A DNA stretch of 5,514 nucleotides from Spirochaetota bacterium (GTDB lineage: Bacteria; Spirochaetota; Leptospiria; Turneriellales; Turneriellaceae). The stretch is taken from assembly GCA_963205035.1 (NCBI GenBank), contig CAUJII010000230.1, positions 1 to 5,514 of the forward strand. Reading direction: 5' to 3'. Under the pieces are notes generated by a model. It was not told where the DNA came from, searched no databases, and was given only the letters and a program-made list of their open reading frames with translations. The position numbers and the translations under genes were made by a program. Positions 1 through 5,514 of this stretch are shown piece after piece (the first letter of the stretch is position 1; the number at the start of each line of letters is the position of its first letter).

Positions 1-20
1 ACGTGGTCGTCGCGACCCGT
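1..20 (-). terminator. Possible hairpin downstream of tRNA-Leu
   Basis: GGTCG at 5-9 and CGACC at 13-17 can form a 5-bp stem closed by a 3-base loop; ACG at 1-3 and CGT at 18-20 extend it past a bulged T at 4. It lies just downstream of the leftward tRNA gene, so it could be part of its transcription terminator. Whether a U-run follows on the minus strand cannot be seen because the window ends here. The palindrome could equally be chance or part of a gene beyond the edge. Confidence 0.2.
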
Positions 21-37
21 CTTCCGAATTATGAATG

Positions 38-119
38 TACTCGAGGGGGGACTTGAACCCCCACGGATTGCTCCATACGCACCTCAAGCGTACGTGTCTA
101 CCAGTTCCACCACCCGAGC
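38..119 (-). tRNA. tRNA-Leu (anticodon GAG)
   Basis: On the minus strand this folds as a complete type II tRNA. The acceptor stem pairs bases 113-119 with 39-45, with G-U at the first pair and a second G-U inside. The D-arm has the leucine-type GGTGGAACTGGTAGACAC. The anticodon stem is TACGC/GCGTA around the loop TTGAGGT, giving anticodon GAG (bases 83-85), which reads CUC and CUU. A long variable arm has the stem GGA/TCC around GCAA (65-74). The T-arm is GGGGG-TTCAAGT-CCCCC (46-62). The discriminator base 38 is A on the tRNA strand, as expected for leucine. CCA is not encoded (CAT follows), so it must be added after transcription. The gene is divergent from thyA and is intact, with no sign of use as an integration site. 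Confidence 0.95.
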
Positions 120-168
120 CAACTTGCGCGGACCAGAATGCCCGCACATCGTGGCACACCCTATCGAT

Positions 169-183
169 TTGACGCGGCGTCAA
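169..183. promoter_or_regulatory. Perfect inverted repeat between tRNA-Leu and thyA; candidate operator
   Basis: The sequence TTGACGC-G-GCGTCAA is a perfect inverted repeat with 7-base arms around one central base. It lies in the 83-base gap between the divergent tRNA-Leu and thyA genes. Each arm carries TTGACG, which matches the sigma-70 -35 consensus in five of six positions, so the element presents a -35-like box to both directions. No good -10 box stands at the right spacing on either strand: TGTTTA at 193-198 is the best on the plus strand and TAGGGT (minus, 158-163) is too close. A dimeric regulator site shared by both genes is an inference; no known operator was recognised. Confidence 0.35.
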
Positions 184-202
184 CACGAATGGTGTTTACC
201 GT

Positions 203-994
203 GTGCAGGCTTACTTGAATCTCCTCAAAGACATTTTGGAACGCGGCGTTGAAAAGAAAGACCGCACGGGAGTCGGCACGCGGAGCCTCTTCGGCTACCA
301 AATGCGTTTCAACCTCGAAGACGGCTTCCCGCTCGTCACGACAAAAAAGCTGCACCTCAAGAGCATTGTGCACGAGCTTCTCTGGTTCTTGAAGGGTGAG
401 ACCAACATCGACTACCTGACGCAGAACAAAGTTTCCATTTGGAATGAATGGGCGGACGCCGAGGGCAACCTGGGGCCTGTCTACGGTTACCAGTGGCGCA
501 GTTGGCCCGACTATAACGGTGGGCATATCGACCAAATTGCAGCGGTCATGGAGTCGCTTGCGAAGAACCCCGATTCACGACGGCACATCGTGAGCGCGTG
601 GAACGTCGCGCAAGTCGATGCGATGGCGCTCCCCCCCTGCCATATCTTGTTCCAGTTTTACGTTGCGGAAAATAAACTCTCGTGCCAGCTCTACCAGCGC
701 AGCGCCGATGTCTTCTTGGGGGTGCCTTTCAACATCGCCTCGTACGCGCTCTTGACGCACATGGTGGCGGCTACGCTGAACCTCGGCGTCGGCGATTTCG
801 TCCACACGCTGGGGGATGCGCATATTTACTCGAACCATTTGGAACAGGTACACGAGCAACTGACGCGGACACCGTACCCTCTGCCGAAACTCGCGTTGCA
901 ACGTAAGGATTCGATTTTTGATTACACATTCGACGCCATCGCATTCGAGAATTATGAGTTCCATCCGGCGATCAAAGCTGCCGTTGCGGTCTAA
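203..994 (+). CDS. thyA: Thymidylate synthase ThyA
   Basis: The product makes dTMP from dUMP, using 5,10-methylene-tetrahydrofolate as both carbon donor and reductant and releasing dihydrofolate; it is a cytoplasmic homodimer. The 263-residue protein matches the short bacterial form along its full length (E. coli 264 residues), with nearly identical numbering. The nucleophile is Cys146 in PPCH. Phosphate-binding arginines are Arg21, Arg126, Arg127 and Arg166 (QRS). Glu58, Trp80, Asp169, Asn177, His207 and Tyr209 are all in place. The start is GTG at 203. No ATG, TTG or other GTG gives a better in-frame start, and the protein aligns from residue 1. No clear Shine-Dalgarno sequence precedes it. 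The stop codon overlaps the folA start by one base (TAATG), which suggests translational coupling. Nothing is missing, and it should be active. Confidence 0.97.
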   Translation: MQAYLNLLKDILERGVEKKDRTGVGTRSLFGYQMRFNLEDGFPLVTTKKLHLKSIVHELLWFLKGETNIDYLTQNKVSIWNEWADAEGNLGPVYGYQWRSWPDYNGGHIDQIAAVMESLAKNPDSRRHIVSAWNVAQVDAMALPPCHILFQFYVAENKLSCQLYQRSADVFLGVPFNIASYALLTHMVAATLNLGVGDFVHTLGDAHIYSNHLEQVHEQLTRTPYPLPKLALQRKDSIFDYTFDAIAFENYEFHPAIKAAVAV

Positions 995-1524
995 TGGCGT
1001 TCGATGGAGTAACTATTCACCTGGTCGCCGCGATGGCGCAAAACCGCGCCATCGGTTTAGACAATAAAATCCCATGGCATATTAAAGAAGATTTGCAGCA
1101 TTTTAAGCGGCTCACGACCGGCAAAGCCGTGATTATGGGCCGCAAGACCTTAGAAAGCATCGGCCGGCCGCTGCCACAACGCAAGATGTTCGTTATTTCG
1201 CGGCAAAAAACCTCCCCTTACGATTTTGTAATAGTTATTACATCTCTCGAAGAGGCGCTCGTGGCGGCCCAAAAACACTGCCTGGCCGAGGGCATCCCCC
1301 CCGAGGCGTATATCATCGGCGGCGAACAAATCTACCGCGAAGCGCTCGAGAAACAGTTAGTCGACTTCATGCACTTGACCCTCATCGAGCAAGAATTTGC
1401 AGGCGACGCTTTTTTCCCCGAGTTCGATTGCGCGGCGTGGCGGCTCACCTCCGACGAGCCACACGCGAACGGATTCCGTTTTCAAACCTGGCAAAAAGCA
1501 AACGGGCGCACACCTTCCATTTGA
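994..1524 (+). CDS. folA: Dihydrofolate reductase FolA
   Basis: The enzyme reduces dihydrofolate to tetrahydrofolate with NADPH, restoring the cofactor consumed by the thymidylate synthase encoded just upstream; it acts in the cytoplasm. The 176-residue protein is of normal bacterial length, with about six extra residues at the N-terminus and a short C-terminal tail. Visible family motifs are the N-terminal strand LVAAMAQNRAIG, PWHIKEDL with the proton-donor Asp33 (E. coli Asp27), the NADPH-binding MGRKT with Arg50, ESIGRPLP, Arg63 (E. coli Arg57, contacts the folate glutamate), IIGG at 107-110 and Thr129 (E. coli Thr113). The ATG start shares its A with the thyA stop codon; there is no evident Shine-Dalgarno sequence of its own, so it probably relies on ribosomes arriving from thyA. 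It is the trimethoprim target family; nothing in the sequence lets me judge resistance. Confidence 0.96.
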   Translation: MAFDGVTIHLVAAMAQNRAIGLDNKIPWHIKEDLQHFKRLTTGKAVIMGRKTLESIGRPLPQRKMFVISRQKTSPYDFVIVITSLEEALVAAQKHCLAEGIPPEAYIIGGEQIYREALEKQLVDFMHLTLIEQEFAGDAFFPEFDCAAWRLTSDEPHANGFRFQTWQKANGRTPSI

Positions 1525-1559
1525 ATTGACTGCGGGCGCAACTCTCCTCTTCTATACCC

Positions 1560-2345
1560 ATGCGGTGGGCGATTATGGCAATTTCTTTCTTTGCTCTTGT
1601 GGTATTTACCCCGTTTATAGAACTGCGTGCAGCAGAAAAAATTGCAGCAGCACGTACGAAAGTTACCTACCCTGTGCATTTGCCATCCGAGCAGGCAGGC
1701 TTGGTCATAGGCCAAGCATACCATCTCAAGCTACCGAATGGCAGCGAGCTCAAAGACGCCGTCTTCAAAGGCAATGAGGGAGGAGTTTCGCTTTTTGAAA
1801 TCCCCACTGTTTTGGGGCCGTTGCGTCTCAAAGAATTCTCTCTCGTAACAGAGAAAAAAGCCGCCCCCTGGATTATCTCTCTGTCTCCCGAGGTGTTAAT
1901 CCCACAAAACCAACGCGAGTTGGGTTTCTCGCAAGGGCTGGGGTTACATCTTGCGGCAAGCTATCCGTTTTGGAAAACGCCCTTCGCACCGCGTTTGGCT
2001 GCATCGCTAGGAATCGTGCGATATACAGGGAGCCGTGCGCTTCTTTCGGGGCCCGAAGCTACGGCGGGGCCGGGTTGGGTAATTCCGTTTGGCAAAAAGC
2101 AAGACCACTTTATTGCGGTCAATCTCTACGCGGGTTACGCGTTTTACGCTCTCTTCAACCAAGCGTTGAGCGAAACATTTCAACAAACGACATTCTTGGG
2201 AGCTATCGAAGTGGGTTATGGCTACCGGTATGCGCAATGGGCGTTTTTGATGAGTTACTCGCAAAACTATATCTACGATTCCAATTTCCCCTTTACAACC
2301 GGGGCGGTGCGGTTTTCGGTGGCTTACTTCGGGGAGGCGTTATGA
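1560..2345 (+). CDS. Putative outer-membrane beta-barrel protein with signal peptide
   Basis: I do not recognise a named family. The 261-residue product begins with a Sec-type signal peptide: Arg2, a hydrophobic core around residues 4-20 and a likely cut after LRA near residue 24. Residues about 45-98 look like a small compact beta domain (PNGSELKDAVFKG and following). From about 105 to the end, alternating aromatic and polar strands dominate: GLGLHLAASYPF, FIAVNLYAGYAFYALF, AIEVGYGYRYAQWAFLMSYS and AVRFSVAYF near the end. That pattern suits a small 8-stranded barrel in the outer membrane, though the last residue is Leu rather than the usual Phe. The ATG at 1560 follows a pyrimidine-rich stretch with no Shine-Dalgarno sequence; the in-frame ATG at 1575 is a possible alternative and would still leave a signal peptide. 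The gene follows folA after 35 bases, and its stop overlaps the next start, so expression with the amidase is likely. Confidence 0.75.
   Translation: MRWAIMAISFFALVVFTPFIELRAAEKIAAARTKVTYPVHLPSEQAGLVIGQAYHLKLPNGSELKDAVFKGNEGGVSLFEIPTVLGPLRLKEFSLVTEKKAAPWIISLSPEVLIPQNQRELGFSQGLGLHLAASYPFWKTPFAPRLAASLGIVRYTGSRALLSGPEATAGPGWVIPFGKKQDHFIAVNLYAGYAFYALFNQALSETFQQTTFLGAIEVGYGYRYAQWAFLMSYSQNYIYDSNFPFTTGAVRFSVAYFGEAL
2332..2337 (+). promoter_or_regulatory. Ribosome binding site fixing the amidase start
   Basis: GGGAGG lies inside the last codons of the barrel gene, four bases before the ATG at 2342. The reading frame is open upstream to 1970 and beyond this site. The strong Shine-Dalgarno match, together with the lipoprotein signal that starts exactly here, selects 2342 as the true start. 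Confidence 0.65.
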
Positions 2346-4945
2346 AATCAACCGGTGTCGCTCTAACCATCTGTTTCCCGCTTCTTGTTGCGCTTTTTTC
2401 GTGCGGGCAAAATCTCGACAAAGCTCTGCTTACAAAAAAAGACGGCGCGTCGTCAACGAATACCCCGCCGCCCATCTCGAATGGCGACGGCACGGGCGAT
2501 CCTGACCCCGTACTTCCTCCCGGCGGCGGCGATTCCGGAGAAGGCGGGAGCGGCGTGGAAACAACAACGCTCACGGCGATTACGTCGGGCCCTGTCGGCG
2601 CTCTGGGAGCTTACGTCCCTCCGCAAGTTGTGGGGCTCAAAGGAAAATTTATTGCAGTCGGTGCGGGGCATGGTTGGCGCGGACGCACGGCATCCGAAAG
2701 CGCGGGCAAAAGATTACAACGGTCTTGGCACTGGTCGAACGGTAGCGGAGTCTATTCGTCGGCGTATACATCGCCCGTCAACGCGAACGCGGTCGTCGAA
2801 GATTATATCAACTCCGAAATCACATATTACCTCAACGAATACTTACGCAACGCAGGCGCGGAAACATCGCTCGTGCGCGAGCTGGCGCGGCAGAGGCACG
2901 AAGTCGCCGTTTGCCCTGGCGGCACCGGGTATACCGAGACGGGGGCGACGTTTAACGCGAGCGCGAATAACTCTGCGCAGGCGGGCCTTCTCTGCGGCTC
3001 GTCGACAAAATACCGGTTTATGTATGGCGACAACCTAGGGAACGGTTCTTTCAAATACTCAGCGACTGTTCCCGCCGATGGGATGTACCCCGTGTACTAC
3101 CACTACCTCGATGGAACAGACAGAGCATCCTCGCTCCCCGTTTCGATTACGCATGCGGGAGGCGTGACGCGGACAACCGCCAACTTCTACGCGCGGACGC
3201 TCGCCTCGAATGCATACGGCGCAGGCGGTTTGCGCTACCGCGCACTTTACTTAGGTTCGTATTACTTCAAAACAGGCACTCCCGCAGAAGTTCAATTCTT
3301 TAACGAGTTTGCTACAGACCGCATTGCGGTTGCAGACACGCTGCGCCTCGGTGGAGGTCTCGACACTGTGCCCATCGACGGGACCCCGACAAATGAAGAG
3401 AAATACAAGAGCAGCGCATTCCAATACCAAAAATTCTTGAACCGCCCCGCGACGGTGGCAAGGCTTTCCTCGGGATACAACGAAGACGTGACGACACGCC
3501 CGCATGCCGCCAATTATGAAAACGCCGATGCGTTCATTTCTGTGCACAACAACGCGACGGGCTCTTCAACATACCCTTACACCTCGAGTTCGGGTAAAGG
3601 GACAATGGTCATCTACCAATACGGTTCGGGCGCAACGTACAAAGCGCTCGACGAAACGAGCAAAGACATGGCGCTCAAGGTTAAGTACCGCATGCTCGAA
3701 TATATCCGCGATAAGTGGGATTCTTCGTGGACGAACATTACGTGGGGAGATACCGGCTTCGACGGCGACTACGGCGAAACGCGGGTGGCACAAGTGCCTG
3801 CAACGCTCATCGAAGTGGGTTTCTTCACGCACCCTTCAGAGGTTGTCGCTCTCTCGAACGAGCGCTTCTACCGCATCGCCGCGCGCGGCATCTATATGGG
3901 CATGGCACAGTTTTTTGGATCGGGCTACCTTCCCGAAGAAGTCGATGCAGTGCGGGTCAAAAACACGGCGGCAGGCGAATTCAAATTAGAATGGGATGCC
4001 CCGGCGTCGGGGAGTGCTCCCACTTTTTACCTCGTGCGCACGTCGACCGACGGCGTATCGTTCGACTCGGGGCGTGTCGCGGCGACTGCCTCGGCGACAT
4101 TTTCAAATGTCGCAGCGGGCAAGGTCTACCACTTCACGGTGCAGGCAGGCAACGAAAACGGTTTGAGCCTTCGTTCTGAAGTTGTGAGCATCCGCGTGCC
4201 GGTAAACGTAACCGATAAAAAGCTCCTCATCGTCAACGGTTTCGATAGGCTCGACAACAAAGTCAACTTTGTGACTAACTATGACAAGCGCGCCGTAGGA
4301 CCGCAAGTCGAGCGCGGTAATACGTTCAATTACACCCCCTCGTATCTCCAAGCAATTGTCGATAGTACTCGCCCGTGGTCTGTCGCAAGCAGTGCGAATG
4401 AAGCCGTGACGCGGGGACATGTCAACCTCGCAGACTTTGACGCGGTAATTTGGTATGTCGGCCGCGAGAGCTGGTCGGATGAAACGGTGAGTTACGCGGA
4501 GCAGCAACGTATCGAAACCTATCTTTCAGGCGGCGGGAGACTCATCGTCACGGGTTCTGAAATTGGGTGGGACTTAGCGTCGCAAACTGTGGGGAACAAG
4601 CACGCAAACGACGTGCCTTTTTTAGAGAACTTTTTGCATACGCGTTATGTCGGCGACGACGCAGGCACTTCGTCGATTAAAGCTGCGACGGGAGTTTTGA
4701 CCGGGGCGCCCGCTCTGACTCTGAGCGACGGGCTCACGGGGGCATACCAAAATCTTTTCCCCGACTATTACACGCCGGTCAACAGCTCGGCATGCGTGCA
4801 AGAGTACAACCTTTCTTCACGCTGCGCCGTGCTATTCTTCACGGGTACTTACCGCGTCTTCTCGATGGGTTATCCTTTTGAGATTATCACGGCACCCGCC
4901 GCACGCGCAACGCTCATGGAGAAGATGCTCTTAGCGTTGGAGTAA
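2342..4945 (+). CDS. Lipoprotein N-acetylmuramoyl-L-alanine amidase, multidomain (Amidase_3, golvesin-like, FN3, GATase1-like)
   Basis: The product probably cleaves the MurNAc-L-alanine amide bond of peptidoglycan from a lipid anchor in the envelope. It has 867 residues. A lipoprotein signal ends in the lipobox LFSC with the lipidated Cys21, followed by a flexible Gly/Pro/Ser/Asp-rich linker (about 36-72). The zinc amidase domain starts near 100: His110 in GAGHGWRG, the probable ligand Glu153, His402 in FISVHNNA and catalytic Glu491 in LIEVGFF. Between Glu153 and His402, residues about 190-340 form an inserted domain resembling the golvesin C-terminal fold (THAGG, LGSYYF, ADTLRLGGG). A fibronectin type III domain spans about 532-620. 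The C-terminal part, about 625-867, resembles a class I glutamine-amidotransferase or ThuA-like fold (DAVIWYVG, YLSGGGRLIVTGSE), with Ser739 near where a nucleophilic Cys would be expected. The ATG overlaps the previous stop (ATGA). Amidase activity is well supported by motifs. The inserted domain is fairly well supported, the last domain less so. Confidence 0.9.
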   Translation: MKSTGVALTICFPLLVALFSCGQNLDKALLTKKDGASSTNTPPPISNGDGTGDPDPVLPPGGGDSGEGGSGVETTTLTAITSGPVGALGAYVPPQVVGLKGKFIAVGAGHGWRGRTASESAGKRLQRSWHWSNGSGVYSSAYTSPVNANAVVEDYINSEITYYLNEYLRNAGAETSLVRELARQRHEVAVCPGGTGYTETGATFNASANNSAQAGLLCGSSTKYRFMYGDNLGNGSFKYSATVPADGMYPVYYHYLDGTDRASSLPVSITHAGGVTRTTANFYARTLASNAYGAGGLRYRALYLGSYYFKTGTPAEVQFFNEFATDRIAVADTLRLGGGLDTVPIDGTPTNEEKYKSSAFQYQKFLNRPATVARLSSGYNEDVTTRPHAANYENADAFISVHNNATGSSTYPYTSSSGKGTMVIYQYGSGATYKALDETSKDMALKVKYRMLEYIRDKWDSSWTNITWGDTGFDGDYGETRVAQVPATLIEVGFFTHPSEVVALSNERFYRIAARGIYMGMAQFFGSGYLPEEVDAVRVKNTAAGEFKLEWDAPASGSAPTFYLVRTSTDGVSFDSGRVAATASATFSNVAAGKVYHFTVQAGNENGLSLRSEVVSIRVPVNVTDKKLLIVNGFDRLDNKVNFVTNYDKRAVGPQVERGNTFNYTPSYLQAIVDSTRPWSVASSANEAVTRGHVNLADFDAVIWYVGRESWSDETVSYAEQQRIETYLSGGGRLIVTGSEIGWDLASQTVGNKHANDVPFLENFLHTRYVGDDAGTSSIKAATGVLTGAPALTLSDGLTGAYQNLFPDYYTPVNSSACVQEYNLSSRCAVLFFTGTYRVFSMGYPFEIITAPAARATLMEKMLLALE

Positions 4946-4956
4946 TCTAAGCTGCC

Positions 4957-5514
4957 GTGTCGCTCCAGAAACTAACAATTTCCAGTCTGCTTCTCTTCAT
5001 GGCTATTTTCTTTTTCTACTTTACCGATATTGATTTGAGACCGCGTAATGCGGAGCGCAAAAAGGCTCAAACGCGAGATTTGGAAAGTTATCGTAGTGAA
5101 TTCCCACAAAGCGACGGCTCGCTTCCGAGCGACGAAGCGTTGCGCAACATCTTGCGCGCCAAGGGGATTCCGTTTACCGAAAGTCAAAACGCGAATAGCG
5201 CGAGCGCCAACCCACGCCGAGAGGCGATGACGGCAAATCTGCCGACAATTGAATTTTTATTTCCGCGTCTTGCTTTTGGTGAAAGAGAAAAAATAAGAGA
5301 AGGCGTGCGCACCCATTTGCCCGGTATTCTTGATATATTGCAGAGTGCTGCGCCGGGTGTGGCGATCCAACGCCTCACTGTCGACAGCGCATACAAGATT
5401 GGAATTTATTTCACCAAAGAGTTTCAGGAAATCGCGAGTGACGAAGGCCGGCTCACGCAGTTCTCGGAAAGCTTGGCGATTCTCGAAAGCGCGGGCCTCA
5501 AAGGGCAAGCGATT
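4957..5514 (+). CDS. Membrane-anchored protein of unknown function, 5' part only
   Basis: The frame is open from just after the amidase stop to the right edge (186 codons seen), and no stop is reached. I chose GTG at 4957 because translation from it gives a full N-terminal membrane segment: Lys5, then a hydrophobic stretch about residues 6-22 (LTISSLLLFMAIFFFYF). The in-frame ATG at 4999 would cut that segment in half and has no Shine-Dalgarno sequence. A GGAG at 4939-4942 overlaps the end of the amidase gene but is 14 bases from the GTG, which is long. After the membrane segment come a charged, probably helical stretch (28-46), a polar Ser/Asn-rich region (about 75-95) and a folded-looking part (about 96-186) with LPTIEFLFPRLAFGE and VAIQRLTVDSAYKIGIYF. 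I recognise no family. The 11-base gap places it in the same transcription unit as the amidase. Topology is uncertain, since positive charges lie on both sides of the segment. Confidence 0.7.
   Translation, partial: MSLQKLTISSLLLFMAIFFFYFTDIDLRPRNAERKKAQTRDLESYRSEFPQSDGSLPSDEALRNILRAKGIPFTESQNANSASANPRREAMTANLPTIEFLFPRLAFGEREKIREGVRTHLPGILDILQSAAPGVAIQRLTVDSAYKIGIYFTKEFQEIASDEGRLTQFSESLAILESAGLKGQAI

Noticed and set aside
38..119. tRNA-Leu as an attachment site for an integrated element.
   Set aside because: No integrase, no partial repeat of the tRNA 3' end and no change in gene character were seen in the window.
161..535. Minus-strand frames over thyA, and similar ones over folA, the barrel gene and the amidase.
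   Set aside because: They lie opposite well-supported genes, show no family motifs and are explained by the codon pattern of the real strand.
1970..2341. The amidase frame stays open for 124 codons upstream of 2342, overlapping the barrel gene.
   Set aside because: The Shine-Dalgarno sequence at 2332-2337 and the lipoprotein signal beginning at 2342 fix the start. The upstream translation has no domain-like pattern and the barrel frame there has clear strand patterns.
2440..2560. Gly/Pro/Ser/Asp-rich stretch of the amidase as a DNA repeat or collagen-like repeat.
   Set aside because: No regular period is seen; it is a low-complexity linker after the lipid anchor.
4946..4998. Possible terminator or separate promoter between the amidase and the last gene.
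   Set aside because: No GC-rich stem followed by T-run is visible, and the coding frame already begins at 4957.
4999..5001. ATG at 4999 as the start of the last gene.
   Set aside because: It would remove half of the hydrophobic N-terminal segment and has no ribosome binding site; the GTG at 4957 gives a complete anchor.

Overview
The window reads as ordinary chromosome of a diderm (Gram-negative-type) bacterium with moderate GC. The clues are a lipoprotein signal with an L-F-S-C lipobox, an outer-membrane-type beta-barrel with its own signal peptide, and a periplasmic-type cell-wall amidase. The Ser-containing, loosely conserved lipobox and the rest of the content would fit a spirochaete of the Leptospirales, but this is a weak inference; another diderm phylum is possible.

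Layout. On the minus strand at the left edge is a complete type II tRNA-Leu with anticodon GAG (38-119). It is divergent from everything else. An 83-base gap (120-202) holds a perfect 15-base inverted repeat, TTGACGC-G-GCGTCAA, and then a run of plus-strand genes begins: thyA (203-994), folA (994-1524), a signal-peptide beta-barrel protein (1560-2345), a large lipoprotein amidase (2342-4945) and the 5' part of a membrane-anchored protein that runs off the right edge (4957-5514). All junctions are tight: 1-base overlap, 35-base gap, 4-base overlap and 11-base gap. No terminator is visible between them, so a single operon is plausible.

Function. ThyA makes dTMP and oxidises methylene-tetrahydrofolate to dihydrofolate, which FolA reduces back to tetrahydrofolate. 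The TAATG junction couples their translation. The three downstream genes look like an envelope module: a barrel protein probably in the outer membrane, a lipid-anchored peptidoglycan amidase, and a single-pass inner-membrane protein of unknown role.

The most interesting gene is the 867-residue amidase. Its Amidase_3 catalytic domain appears to be split by an inserted golvesin-C-like beta domain, and is followed by a fibronectin type III domain and a glutamine-amidotransferase-like (ThuA-like) domain that seems to lack a catalytic cysteine. The last gene lacks a stop codon in the window and was found by reading the frame to the edge. I see no mobile element, CRISPR array or clear sign of horizontal transfer.
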